From JAWLAT01 sp041395325 (GTDB taxonomy: Bacteria > Pseudomonadota > Gammaproteobacteria > Xanthomonadales > SZUA-5), in NCBI GenBank assembly GCA_041395325.1, contig JAWLAT010000007.1:1-64000 (forward strand): a stretch of DNA of 64,000 bases, given 5' to 3'. The translations under genes and the position numbers were made by a program. Positions 53,148 through 63,400 of this stretch are shown in pieces; within the stretch, counting starts at the first letter, position 1, and each line of letters starts with the position of its first letter. The notes below the pieces were generated by a model. The model saw nothing but the letters and a program-made list of their open reading frames with translations, did no database searches and was not told the origin of the DNA.

Positions 53148-54320
53148 ATGATGTACAGCGTGACGCTTTCCAGCCTCCAGTGGCTCGCCACGGCCGCTGC
53201 GGCGGTCGCCTTTCTGATCAGCCTGCGCTGGACCTGGAATTCCGTGCCAGAGACGTTGTGGACGCTGTTCTGTGCCTCTGCGGCGGTGCTGCTCGCACGG
53301 ACTACCGCTGGCGGAGAGCTCAGCGCGTCGGTGCAGTGCCTGTTGGGGCTCCTGGGCTCGTTCACCTGCAGCGTCTACTGGCTGGTTGCGCGCGGCCTGT
53401 TTCGTGGGCCGAAAAGCGTCCAGAAGTCCCAGTTGTGGTTGGCCGCGTCCATCGCGGTGCTGTTGATGGCGCGACAGTTGGTTCAGTTGGCACATGCAGA
53501 AGCCTGGCTGGCGAGCAGCGGCTTTGAGCGGGCGACCGCGGCGTTGGGCGAGAGTATTGGCCTGCTGAGTTCCACCGTGCTGATGATCGGTCTTTGGGAG
53601 GGTCTGCGTGGCTATCGCGCCACACAGGGTGGCGAGCGCGGACTGCGAGTCGGCTATCTGCTGGTCTATGGCGGTGCCGTATTGTCTTGCACGGTTCTGC
53701 CATGGTTGGTGTATCCGGCCGCAGAGGCGATGCCTTTCAAGCACGCGCTGAGCGCCATCTGCACGATCATTGTGGTCATCTACACGCATTGCGCGTGGGT
53801 CTATCGGCGCCGCCATCCATTGCCCACCCACGTCAGGATCGGTTCGGCTACGGCGGCGGTGCGGGAGGGTCGCAGTCCGGACGCAACGGATCTGGAGTTG
53901 GCGCAGCAGTTGCGTGAGACCGTGCTTGCCCGGCAGTGGTATCTGGAGCCCGATTTGAAGGTCGCCGATCTCGCCGAACGCCTGCGCGTGCCGGAGTATC
54001 GGATCAGTCGGGCCATCGTGGCGGGGCTGGGCCAGGCCAATTTCAACCAGTGGATCAACCACCATCGGATTGAGCACGCCTGTGGCCAGCTGCTTGATCG
54101 CGCGCAGCGTCGGCTGCCGATTCTGACCATCGCGCTGGCCAGCGGCTTCGCCTCGCTAGGTCCATTCAACCGTGCCTTCAAGGCGCAGACGGGGCAAACA
54201 CCCAGCACCTTCCGCGTTCAGGGCGGCAGGCGTGGCGGCTCACCCGAGGACTGGTCCACCCAGCAAACCACGCCGTCATTGCCGCATCGGCAGACGCAGG
54301 ATCTCAGCGTGACTGGATGA
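53148..54320 (+). CDS. Membrane-anchored AraC-family regulator
   Basis: 390 residues from ATG 53148 (GGAG 7 bases upstream). About 1-215 are seven hydrophobic segments (LQWLATAAAAVAFLISLRW, LWTLFCASAAVLLA, and so on). The C-terminal half is an AraC HTH: LKVADLAERLRVPEYRISRAI, FNQWINHHRIEHAC, IALASGFASLGPFNRAFKAQTGQTPSTFR. Regulators of this 7TM-AraC type couple a membrane signal to promoter control. The divergent-by-location outer-membrane gene and its repeat array are candidate targets. No sensory ligand is evident. Confidence 0.85.
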   Translation: MMYSVTLSSLQWLATAAAAVAFLISLRWTWNSVPETLWTLFCASAAVLLARTTAGGELSASVQCLLGLLGSFTCSVYWLVARGLFRGPKSVQKSQLWLAASIAVLLMARQLVQLAHAEAWLASSGFERATAALGESIGLLSSTVLMIGLWEGLRGYRATQGGERGLRVGYLLVYGGAVLSCTVLPWLVYPAAEAMPFKHALSAICTIIVVIYTHCAWVYRRRHPLPTHVRIGSATAAVREGRSPDATDLELAQQLRETVLARQWYLEPDLKVADLAERLRVPEYRISRAIVAGLGQANFNQWINHHRIEHACGQLLDRAQRRLPILTIALASGFASLGPFNRAFKAQTGQTPSTFRVQGGRRGGSPEDWSTQQTTPSLPHRQTQDLSVTG

Positions 54321-54338
54321 ACCCGAGAAGCCGGGAGA

Positions 54339-54412
54339 TGGAGGCCAGGGTCGGAATCGAACCGGCGTACACGGCTTTGCAGGCCGCTGCATGACCACTC
54401 TGCCACCTGGCC
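54339..54412 (-). tRNA. tRNA-Cys (GCA)
   Basis: Minus strand; acceptor GGCCAGG (complement of 54406-54412) pairs with the 3' end, and CCA is encoded at 54339-54341. Anticodon loop CTGCAAA gives GCA. It follows tRNA-Gly on the same strand with a 69-base gap. Confidence 0.97.
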
Positions 54413-54481
54413 GGCGGCGGACCCAAAAACCCGGGCCCTGAAACGACATGACCCCGGCTCGCCGAGGTCATGCCTGGAACT

Positions 54482-54557
<76 letters not shown>

Positions 54558-54624
54558 TTGGGAGCCGCGTAGTTTAAGAACCGCGCGCAGCTTGTCAACG
54601 GCTTGACACAAACTTTTTTCGACT

Positions 54625-55239
54625 TCAGTCGATTGCCGGGTTCGATGCCGGTGGAGCAACCGCTGCCATGTCCGGTGCCGAGACGGCCGTGCTAGGCCGC
54701 GCAAAGGCCGCCTGCAGGTACTGCACCATCGACCAGACCGTCAGCACGGCCGCCACCGCCAGCAGCATCTCGCCCAGCCAGTAGATCGGCAATGTGAACA
54801 GCGGGTCGCGATACAGCATCATCGTCAGGGCGGTCATTTGGGCGATGGTCTTGATCTTGCCCAGCGCACCCACCTTGACGGTGCCGCGCTGGCCCACCTC
54901 GGCCATCCATTCGCGCAGCGCCGAGATGCTGATCTCGCGACCGATGATGACGATCGCCAGGAAACCCAGCCAGATCGAGGGGTCCTGCTGCAACAGCACG
55001 ATCAGTGCGGTGGCGACCATCAGCTTGTCTGCCACCGGGTCCAGAAAGGCGCCGAAGGCGGAGGTCTGGTTGCGCTTTCGGGCAATCCAGCCATCCAGCC
55101 AGTCAGTGAGGGCAGCGGCCAGGAAAACCCAGGCTGCCGTGGTGCGGCCATGCGGCCAGGGCAGGTAGCACAACAACACCAGCACCGGGATCAGGGCGAT
55201 CCGGAGCAGGGTCAGCACGGTCGGCAGATTCAGGGTCAT
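54625..55239 (-). CDS. pgsA: CDP-diacylglycerol-glycerol-3-phosphate 3-phosphatidyltransferase
   Basis: 204 residues from ATG 55239. CDP-alcohol phosphotransferase motif DWLDGWIARKRNQTSAFGAFLDPVADK, with all eight conserved positions. Four to five membrane segments. It makes phosphatidylglycerol phosphate, the route to PG and cardiolipin. The longer in-frame start upstream adds no conserved residues. tRNA-Gly and tRNA-Cys follow on the same strand. Confidence 0.95.
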   Translation of the reverse strand: MTLNLPTVLTLLRIALIPVLVLLCYLPWPHGRTTAAWVFLAAALTDWLDGWIARKRNQTSAFGAFLDPVADKLMVATALIVLLQQDPSIWLGFLAIVIIGREISISALREWMAEVGQRGTVKVGALGKIKTIAQMTALTMMLYRDPLFTLPIYWLGEMLLAVAAVLTVWSMVQYLQAAFARPSTAVSAPDMAAVAPPASNPAID

Positions 55240-55332
55240 GCGCACCGTTGCAGTATCCCACAACGGCGCGGCGCCGGTCGGGCAGCCAGGCCGGACGCCA
55301 GGGGCGATCCCGTATGATGTGATTGCTGCCTC

Positions 55333-55419
55333 GCCCGGGTGGCGAAACTGGTAAACGCAGGGGACTTAAAATCCCCCGGCCTTGCGGCCTTGCGGGTTCG
55401 AGCCCCGCCCCGGGCACCA
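55333..55419 (+). tRNA. tRNA-Leu (TAA)
   Basis: Acceptor GCCCGGG pairs with CCCGGGC (55409-55415), and CCA is encoded. Anticodon stem GGGGA/TCCCC, loop CTTAAAA gives TAA. A long variable arm (CGGCCTTGCGGCCTTG region) marks a class II tRNA. TATGAT at 55313-55318 is a good -10. It is divergent from pgsA. Confidence 0.96.
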
Positions 55420-55474
55420 GCGCGGTTGAACAAGGAATCCGGCCCCAGAGCGCCGGCTCGGACTCGGAGCGGAA

Positions 55475-56977
55475 GTGAGCCAGAATCCCCATGTGCAACT
55501 GGGAATGGCCGTACTGGTGGCGCTGCTGCTGGGCGTGCTGTTGCTTGCGCTGAAGCCGAAGAATCGCGCCACCATCCGCAATCTCCTGGTTGGATTGCTG
55601 CTGCTGGGCGCTTTGCTGCTTGCCGCGCATCTGCTGCAGGCCGTGCCGGCCGAGCGGGCCTCGATGGTGCTGCGGGTCATCGTTCTGATTGGTGTCGGCG
55701 CAGTGCTGATCCGTTTCGGCTGCCTGTTCGTCTTCACCTCCTTGCTGCCGCGATTGCGGGTGGACTTGCCGCGTATTGCCGAAGATCTGGCGTTCACCGG
55801 CCTGTTTGTGGCGTGGCTGATCTACGGCTTGCACGGTGCAGGATTGGATCTGGGCAGTCTGCTGGCGACCTCAGCGGTGATCACGGCGGTACTGGCTTTC
55901 TCGATGCAGGACACGCTGGGCAACGTTCTGGGTGGCGTAGTACTGCAACTGGATGATTCGCTGCGCGTCGGTGACTGGGTGCGCATCGACAACATCAGTG
56001 GTCGCGTCGTGGATGTGCGCTGGCGCCACACCGCGGTGGAAACCCGCGACCGCGAGACGGTGATCATTCCCAATGGCTGGATGGTCAAGAACCGCTTCAC
56101 GGTGATCGGATCGCGCCGCGACCCGCAACTGCGCTGGCGCCGCTGGGTTTGGTTCAACCTGTCTCTGGACACGCCGCCCAGCGAGGTCATCAGCACCCTG
56201 GAAGACTGCGTCGCCGACAGTGGTGTGCCGCATGTGGTGTTGGATCCCAGGCCCAGCGCCGTGTTGATGGAGGTCGGGCAGGGCTATGCGCGCTACGCAC
56301 TGCGATTCTGGATCTGCGAGGCACAGCCAGACGATCCCTCCGATTCGGCCATCCGTCAGCATGCGCTGGCAGCCTTGGCCCGACGGGGCATCGGCCTGGC
56401 GGTGGTGACCGAAGAGCGGCTGGTCATCAAGGAGAATGAGCGACGCCGAGCGTCATTGGCGGCCGACGAGATCAAGCGTCGCAAGCGACTGCTGTCCGAA
56501 GTGGATCTGTTCAGCAGCCTGTCGGACGAGGAACTGACCGAACTGGCCTCGCATCTGGTGACCGCACCCTATCCGAAGGGCAGCACGATTACCCGGCAGG
56601 GGCGCGTGGCCCACTGGCTGTACCTGATCGTCTCCGGCAACGCAGATGTTTGGATGGAGCAGGATGGAGAGCGCACCCATCTGGCCACGCTGATGCCTGG
56701 CAGCGTCGTCGGCGAAATGGGGATGATGACCGGGGATGCGCGCCGGGCCACGGTCACCGCACGCACGGACGTGGCTTGCCTGCGTCTGGGCAAGATCGCC
56801 TTCCAGTCCATACTCAGGGCGCGGCCAGAGATCGCCAGCGAGATCTCGTCGGTGATCAGCGCCCGCGAGGGTCAGCTGGATCTCGCCCGGCAGGCTGCGG
56901 CGAGTCGCAGCGAAAATCAGGTCCATCGAGAGGCCCTGGGTGCGCGGATCAGAGCGTTTTTTGGATTGGATGAATGA
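55475..56977 (+). CDS. MscS-family mechanosensitive channel with C-terminal cyclic-nucleotide-binding domain
   Basis: 500 residues from GTG 55475. Four hydrophobic segments, then the MscS pore helix and beta domain (AFSMQDTLGNVLGGVVLQLDDSLRVGDWVRIDNISGRVVDVRWRHT, ETVIIPNGWMVKN). Residues about 345-470 are a cNMP-binding fold (LFSSLSDEELTELASHLV, GEMGMMTGDARRATVTART). This is the bacterial cyclic-nucleotide-gated (bCNG) type, in which mechanosensitivity is often weak. It overlaps the PRPP gene by 4 bases. Confidence 0.9.
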   Translation: MSQNPHVQLGMAVLVALLLGVLLLALKPKNRATIRNLLVGLLLLGALLLAAHLLQAVPAERASMVLRVIVLIGVGAVLIRFGCLFVFTSLLPRLRVDLPRIAEDLAFTGLFVAWLIYGLHGAGLDLGSLLATSAVITAVLAFSMQDTLGNVLGGVVLQLDDSLRVGDWVRIDNISGRVVDVRWRHTAVETRDRETVIIPNGWMVKNRFTVIGSRRDPQLRWRRWVWFNLSLDTPPSEVISTLEDCVADSGVPHVVLDPRPSAVLMEVGQGYARYALRFWICEAQPDDPSDSAIRQHALAALARRGIGLAVVTEERLVIKENERRRASLAADEIKRRKRLLSEVDLFSSLSDEELTELASHLVTAPYPKGSTITRQGRVAHWLYLIVSGNADVWMEQDGERTHLATLMPGSVVGEMGMMTGDARRATVTARTDVACLRLGKIAFQSILRARPEIASEISSVISAREGQLDLARQAAASRSENQVHREALGARIRAFFGLDE

Positions 56978-57900
56978 TGCGAGCACTGTTTGCCCTGGAC
57001 CCGGCTCATGGGGCAGCACTGGCCGACGAGCTGGGCCTGAAGCCCGCAGCCTTTGACGAGCAGATCTTCGAGGACGGCGAGCGGAAACTCACGGCACGCG
57101 ACGCGGTGATGGACGTCGACTGTCTGGTGGTGGAGTCCCTCTATGCCGAAGCCGGTCGCTCGGCCGATGCCAAGCTGCTGCGGCTGGGTTTCTTCATCGC
57201 TGGACTGAAAGCCGCCGGCGCCAGCCGAGTGACCCTGGTCGCGCCGTATCTCTGCTACACCCGCAAGGATCGCCGCCAGGCTCCCGCTGATCCGGTGTTG
57301 ACCCGGCATGTGGCCGAGTTGCTGGAAGCGATGGGCACCGACCGGCTGGTGACGCTGGACGTGCACAATCCGGCGGCGCTGGACAATGCCTTCAGGATTC
57401 CGGTGCGCAATTGCGGTACCGATCCGCTGTTCGCCGAACGCCTGCGGGCAGAGCTGCAAGACCAGTCTGTCGTCGTGGTGTCGCCGGACATCGGTGGCAT
57501 CAAGCGGAGCGACGCCTTTCGCAGCGAGTTGGCCCGGCGGCTGGGCACCGAGCCCGGACGCGCCATCATGGAGAAGCTCCGCGGCGCGGACGGCATACGC
57601 GGCGAATTGCTGCTCGGTGATCCGGTTGATGGCCGCGTGGTTGTGCTGATCGACGATCTGATCAACACGGGCGGGACGCTGTCCAAGGCGGCGGCGGCCT
57701 GTCGCGCCGCCGGGGCCAGTCAGATCATCGCCTGTGCCTCGCATGGCTTGTTCGTGGCGCCAGCGGCTGAGGTGCTGTCCGCGCACATCGATCGACTGCT
57801 GGTCAGCGACAGCGTGCCGGCCTTCCGATTGGCCGGATCCGCGTTGCTGGAGCGCGTCGAGGTGGTCAAAAGCGCCGCCTGCCTGGCGACGGCCCTGTGA
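56974..57900 (+). CDS. Ribose-phosphate pyrophosphokinase paralogue
   Basis: 308 residues. Shares the PRPP synthetase plan: FEDGERK early, LVAPYLCYTRKDRRQAP, the catalytic His in LDVHNP, the flexible-loop Lys in IMEKLRG, DIGG and the PRPP loop VVLIDDLINTGGT. But it diverges from house-keeping Prs at the DxGG region (DIGGIKRSDAFRSEL for GGVVRAR). It is coupled to the MscS-like gene (ATGATG overlap). It is likely a divergent PRPP synthase rather than the main Prs; substrate range unknown. Confidence 0.8.
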   Translation: MMRALFALDPAHGAALADELGLKPAAFDEQIFEDGERKLTARDAVMDVDCLVVESLYAEAGRSADAKLLRLGFFIAGLKAAGASRVTLVAPYLCYTRKDRRQAPADPVLTRHVAELLEAMGTDRLVTLDVHNPAALDNAFRIPVRNCGTDPLFAERLRAELQDQSVVVVSPDIGGIKRSDAFRSELARRLGTEPGRAIMEKLRGADGIRGELLLGDPVDGRVVVLIDDLINTGGTLSKAAAACRAAGASQIIACASHGLFVAPAAEVLSAHIDRLLVSDSVPAFRLAGSALLERVEVVKSAACLATAL

Positions 57901-58046
57901 TGGCCCGCTGGGTCCCAACCCGCTGCACAGCGGACACAACCCTGTCACATGAAGTCGCGCGGTCCGGCTGAGCGCGTTGGCCTGCGGGCAGGCGCCGTAC
58001 AATTCGTCGTTGTGATCTCCACTGCTGACCCGATCGAGGAATGACC

Positions 58047-59543
58047 ATGTCCCGCACCCGAGCCGACTGGCAGGCCCAGGCCGACGCCCTGAGTCTTCGC
58101 AATCAATGTCTGATCGACGGGCGTTGGCAGGACGCTGCCGAGGGCGAGCGATTTGATTGCATCAGTCCGATCGACGGGCGCGTGTTGACGACGATTGCCC
58201 GCGGCGGCACCCGGGACGTGGATGCCGCAGTGTTTTCTGCCCGGCGGGCCTTCGAGGACGGTCGCTGGTCGACTCAACGGCCGGCACAGCGGAAGAAGCT
58301 GCTGCTCAAACTGGCTGATCTGATGCAGCAGCACGCCGAAGAACTGGCCCTGCTCGACAGCGTGGACATGGGCAAGCCGGTGCGTGACGCGCTGGCTGTG
58401 GATGTGCCGGCCAGCGTGCGCTGCATGAGTTGGACGGCCGAGGCCATCGACAAGGTCTACGGCGAGGTGGCGCCAACCGGTGACAATGAGCTGGGTCTGG
58501 TCACCCGGGAACCCTTGGGGGTCATCGGCGCGATCGTGCCGTGGAATTTCCCACTGCTGATGGCTGTCTGGAAGCTGGCGCCTGCATTGTCCGCCGGCAA
58601 CAGCGTGGTGCTGAAGCCATCGGAGAAATCCCCGCTCAGCGCCTTGCGACTGGCCGAGCTGGCATTGGAAGCTGGCTTGCCCGAAGGCGTGCTCAACGTG
58701 GTGCCTGGATTCGGACCCGGGGCGGGCGAGCCCCTGGCGCTGCACATGGACGTCGATGGGTTGGTCTTTACCGGCTCCACCGGCGTAGGTCGCCATCTGC
58801 TGCAGTGTGCGGGTCGATCCAACATGAAGCGGACCTATCTGGAATGTGGCGGCAAGAGTCCGAACATCGTCTTCGCCGACGCGCCCGATCTGGAGCGCGC
58901 GGCGAAGGCCGCCGCACTGGGCATCTTCTACAATCAGGGCGAGGTCTGCACGGCAGCATCGCGTCTGCTGGTGGAACGCTCGATCAAGGACGAATTCGTC
59001 GCCTGTGTGGTCGAGCATGGCCGGCGCCTGCAGCCCAGGCACCCCTTCGAAGCGGACGCGGCGATGGGCGCACTGGTCGATCAGGCGCAGATGGAGCGCG
59101 TGCTGGGTTATATCGGTACGGCCCAGGCCGAGGGCGCGCGATTGGCTCTGGGCGGTCAGAGGCAGCTGGCGGACAGCGGTGGTTTCTACGTCGAACCCAC
59201 CATCTTCGACGAGGTCTTGCCTCAACACACAATCGCGCGCGAGGAGATTTTCGGACCCGTGCTGGGCGTGCTGGGCTTCGACGATGAGTCCGAGGCGCTG
59301 CGCATGGCCAACGACAGCCCCTACGGCCTGGCGGCCGGCGTCTGGACCGCCAATCTCGCTCGGGCCCACCGGGTGGCCCGGCGATTGCGTGCCGGCAGCG
59401 TCTGGGTCAACTACTGGGATGGCGGCGACATGACCGCACCATTCGGTGGTTACAAGCAGTCCGGCAATGGCCGCGACAAGTCCCTGCACGCCTTCGACAA
59501 GTACACCGAGATGAAGGCCACCTGGATCAATCTGGCGGGTTGA
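58047..59543 (+). CDS. puuC: Gamma-glutamyl-gamma-aminobutyraldehyde dehydrogenase (PuuC-like)
   Basis: 498 residues from ATG 58047; GAGGA lies 6 bases upstream, whereas ATG 58041 abuts it. ALDH core: NAD fold (PWNFPLLMAVWKLAPAL, KPSEKSPLSALRLAELA), catalytic Glu in LECGGKSPN and Cys in GEVCTAAS. The ending FGGYKQSGNGRDKSLHAFDKYTEMK matches PuuC closely. It oxidises the aldehyde made from gamma-glutamylputrescine or from the aminotransferase route. It lies some 55 kb from the polyamine genes at the left edge, so the pathway is split. Confidence 0.9.
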   Translation: MSRTRADWQAQADALSLRNQCLIDGRWQDAAEGERFDCISPIDGRVLTTIARGGTRDVDAAVFSARRAFEDGRWSTQRPAQRKKLLLKLADLMQQHAEELALLDSVDMGKPVRDALAVDVPASVRCMSWTAEAIDKVYGEVAPTGDNELGLVTREPLGVIGAIVPWNFPLLMAVWKLAPALSAGNSVVLKPSEKSPLSALRLAELALEAGLPEGVLNVVPGFGPGAGEPLALHMDVDGLVFTGSTGVGRHLLQCAGRSNMKRTYLECGGKSPNIVFADAPDLERAAKAAALGIFYNQGEVCTAASRLLVERSIKDEFVACVVEHGRRLQPRHPFEADAAMGALVDQAQMERVLGYIGTAQAEGARLALGGQRQLADSGGFYVEPTIFDEVLPQHTIAREEIFGPVLGVLGFDDESEALRMANDSPYGLAAGVWTANLARAHRVARRLRAGSVWVNYWDGGDMTAPFGGYKQSGNGRDKSLHAFDKYTEMKATWINLAG

Positions 59544-59697
59544 CGAGACGGCTTGCGCGGCTCCTGGTTCGGCCGATCCGCCGGATGCGACAGGCTTCCG
59601 TCATGTAGCCGTGAAAGCAAATTCCGGCACACGGGGTCTGCTTGCCTGACTGCGATGGCCACGCTGCTCAACCACTCCTTCGAAAACGGAATCGACG

Positions 59698-60378
59698 ATG
59701 TTGTCCCGGATATTTCCTCAAATCGACGCACTTCGCGCCCAACTGGCTGGCCTTGGCACCGACTTCAGTCTGCTCTTCCTGCGCCTGATCATGGCCTATG
59801 AGTTCGGCATGGCCGGCTTCAACAAGCTCGGTGGTGAAAACTGGTTCACCGAGATCATGCACAAGCTGCCTTTTCCGCTGAACTACGCCCCAGCGGACAT
59901 CTCCTGGGTGCTGGCCAGCTACACCGAGGTGATTGCCGCCGGATTGCTGGTGGTGGGGCTGTTCACCCGCGCCGCCGCCTATGGCCTGGTGGTGGTCACG
60001 GCCGTGGCCATCGTCAGCGTGCATTGGCCCGAGAGCTACGGTTCGCTGAGCGAGCTCTGGCAGGGCTATGCGATCCGCAATGAAGGTATGGGCAATTTCA
60101 AGATGCCGCTGCTGTTCATGCTGATGCTGTTGCCCATCGTTTTTCAGGGTCCGGGGCGGATCAGCCTCGATCGCCTGCTGGTGACACTGACGCCGCTGCG
60201 AGCGCGGGTGACCCGCGGCGAACTGGGCCTGGCTGACGTGGGTATCGCGCTGCTGGCTTTGGGCCTGCCGCTGGCGCAGGTGATGCCACTTCCAGGCTGG
60301 CTGATCTTCGTCGCCGGCGCCATCTGTGCGGGTCTGGCCTGGCGCCAGAGCCGTACGGAGAGCATCACTCGGCCCTGA
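59698..60378 (+). CDS. DoxX-family membrane protein
   Basis: 226 residues, six hydrophobic segments, DoxX pattern (LLFLRLIMAYEFGMAGFNKLGG, SYTEVIAAGLLVVGLFTRAAAYGLVVVT). DoxX proteins are small membrane proteins of unsettled role, sometimes linked to thiosulphate or redox stress. It follows puuC after a 154-base gap with no gene. Function unassigned. Confidence 0.8.
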   Translation: MLSRIFPQIDALRAQLAGLGTDFSLLFLRLIMAYEFGMAGFNKLGGENWFTEIMHKLPFPLNYAPADISWVLASYTEVIAAGLLVVGLFTRAAAYGLVVVTAVAIVSVHWPESYGSLSELWQGYAIRNEGMGNFKMPLLFMLMLLPIVFQGPGRISLDRLLVTLTPLRARVTRGELGLADVGIALLALGLPLAQVMPLPGWLIFVAGAICAGLAWRQSRTESITRP

Positions 60379-60408
60379 ACATCAAAGCCGGTCTGGCCAC
60401 CTTTGCGG

Positions 60409-63400
60409 TCAGGCGTCCTGCCGAAGGTCGTACTCGGTCAGCACCTGACAGAGCCGCTCCGGTTCGATCGGCTTGGCCAGCACGCGGTCGGCGCCGGCCT
60501 GAATGGCTGCGCGCTGTTCTTCCGGCAGGACGCGGCCTGTCAGCACCAGGATGGGGCGGTGATGCGTTCCATCCTGGGCGCGCAGCATGCGAATCAGCGT
60601 CAGGCCGTCGATCTCCGGCAGACCCAGATCGGTGAGCAGACCGAGTTCCGGATCCGCCTGCAACTGCGGCAGTGCCGTCAGCGCGTTGCTAGCGGCCTCG
60701 ACCTGCAGGTCCGCGGCGGTCAGTTCATGCATCAGGCTGGCTCGCTGCACCGGATCGTCCTCGACCAGCAACCAGCGCCGATTGCCGCAGGGCGGTCGGA
60801 TGTGGGCCGCCGATTCGGCTGGGGCGTCCTGGCGATCGGCCGTCCGCAGGCGCAGCAGGAAGCGGGCACCGCGACGACCGGGCATTGGGTCGGCCAGCAC
60901 CAAATCGCCGCCCATTGCCTCGGCCAGTTGCCGGGCGATGCTCAGCCCCAGGCCCAAGCCGCGCCCGTCGGCCTGCAACTGTCCGCGTTCGGCAAAGATC
61001 GTTTCGCGCCGGTCCGAAGGAATGCCGGGGCCATCATCCTGAACCCACAGCAGGACCTGGCCGCCGGATGCTTCCCAGCCAACCTGAATCTGTCCGCGCT
61101 CGGTGAACTTGAGTGCGTTGCCCATCAGGTTGTCGAGGATCTGCAACAGGCGGGTTCGATCGCCAAGCACGCAGTGGTCGGGTGATCCGGACAGACCCAT
61201 CTCGATCCCTCTGGCCTGCGCCTGTGGACGATGGCGGTCGGCCGCTTCACTGGCCAATGCCTGCAGGTTAAGGGTCTCCAGTCGCAACGGCAGTGGTTCG
61301 CGGCGCGCATGCACCAGCACATCCTCAACCAGAGCGGCGATCTGCTGACCGGCCGACCGCACCAGGGCCAGTCGTTGCTGTTGCTTCGGTTCGTCGGACT
61401 CGGACTCGGCGATGCGCAGCAAACCCAGCAGGCCGCTGAGCGGATTGCGGATCTCGTGGCTGAGATGGGCCAGAAAGCGGTTGGTGCGCGCGGCGCTGTC
61501 CTGCGCCCACTCGGCCTTCTGCCGCTGCACCTCCAGCGCATGCGCCGCCTGCAGGCGGCGATCGTGCAGTCGTTGCCAAAGCCACAGGATGAGCGCCAGC
61601 AATGCCAGCCAGAGCAGCAGGGCCGGCGCCGTGCGCCACCACGGCGGCAGAACCTCGAAGGTCCATTCTCGAGACAGCCGGTGGTCGACATCGGCCGGAT
61701 GCCAGGCTTCCAGCAGCAATCGGTATTGGCCCGCCGGTAGCGTACCGATGATCCGTTCACCATCGGACAGATCCCTCCAGTCATCGTCCCAGCCCTCAAT
61801 TCTGGAGCGCAGGTGCAAGGCGCTGGCATCCAGCGGCAACGGGGCGCGTACCTGGATGCGGAGGTCACTGTCGGTGGCTTTCAGCGTAGCCGGCATCGAT
61901 GCATCCAGCGTGAGCGTCTTGCCACTCCGACGCACCGAGATGTCGTCGACCAGCAGTCGCCGCGGCAGCGGTGCTGGCGGCAACTGGGTCGGGTCGATGT
62001 GCAGAATCCCCAGCTTGGAGCCGAACCAGTAGCCATCGGCGGTGATCTCGAAGGGCCGATCACTCAGCTCGAAAGCGATGGGTCCGAGGCTCTCGGCCAA
62101 CCATCGCGGCCGCTCCGCGTCGGGTTCGAGCACCGCCAGGCCAGCCTGGCCCGCGGCCCAGAGACGACCGTGATCATCCATCGCGATGCCGCCAGGCGCC
62201 GCGTGTGGCCAGTCGATTTCGCGCAGCAAGGGGCCGGGTTCCTCGCCAGGCGCATGGACATGCAGTCTCCCAGCCAGCGCCAGCCACCAATGCCCATCCG
62301 GCGCCCTGGCCAGCGAATGGACTCGCTCGCGCGACCCCTGCCACCAGTGCAGGCAGTCGCATTCAGGGTCGTAGCGGTGTAGACCCTGCTCCGAGGCCAG
62401 CCAGACCTGGTCGTCGACCAGAAGCAGGTGTTCGACGGCGATCGGCGCATGTTGATCTGCCAGCAGCTTCTGCGGTTTGGCCTGAGCATTGGCGAGGCGG
62501 AACAGTCCGTGTCCCTGGATGCCGATCAGCATTCCCAGCGTATCGACCTCGAGCAACAGATCTGGAATGCCGCCGATTTCGGCGCCGAATGCAGACAGGG
62601 TCCAGTCCAGCGAGGTCTCCGAAACCAGACTGACACCCTTCGCGTGGCCAATCCACACGCCAAGGGTTGTTGCACGAACGGCGAAGACATCGGTATTCGG
62701 TTTGTCGTCGAGCATTGCACTGAGCTGACCACTACGTCGATTTAGCGAGGCAGCGCCGTTGCTTTGGGCGGCGATATGGATCCGCGAATCCGTCACGCTC
62801 AGGCTCATGACCTGTGTTGGAACTTGGCCTGTCCGCGCTTCGCTTCCGCCCATCCAGGCCTGGCTGTTCCTGGCCATTGGGGACAACAACACCAGTCCAT
62901 TGCCCTGGCTGCCGATCCAGATGCCGCCGTGCGAGTCCACCCGAACGACATTGGAATTTGACGCCGGTAGCGCGCCCATGGCTCCGGCTTCGGGAGCGTG
63001 ATGGACCCAGACCGAACCGTCCCGCTGCCGGGACAAGCCACCGCCGCGTCTGCCAGCCCAAAGTTCGGAAGACCGCTGACTCACGGCCAATGCCCGAATC
63101 GGACCGGTCACCGAAGGCTCGGGGCCCTCGCACAGCGGCGTCGACGCTGGGTCGGCCAATCTACAGATCCCGCCCGCCCGTGGCGCCAGCCAAAGTTGCC
63201 CACTGAACCAGGCCAATGCCGAGATCTGCTGGCCAATCTGCGGAGTCGCCAAAGCATGAATCTGGAGTCCGGGATCCCGGCGAAACAACCCATGGTTGTG
63301 CGTGTTGATCCACACCGATCCATTGGGGTCTTCCAGCAGGGTGATCACCGTGACCCCTTCGTCCAGGGTCTCGAGGGTGAACTCGCCACTGTCTGGGTCC

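Noticed and set aside
57945..59489. A 514-codon minus-strand frame opposite puuC
   Set aside because: It covers a complete ALDH gene on the other strand, and its composition is shadow-like.
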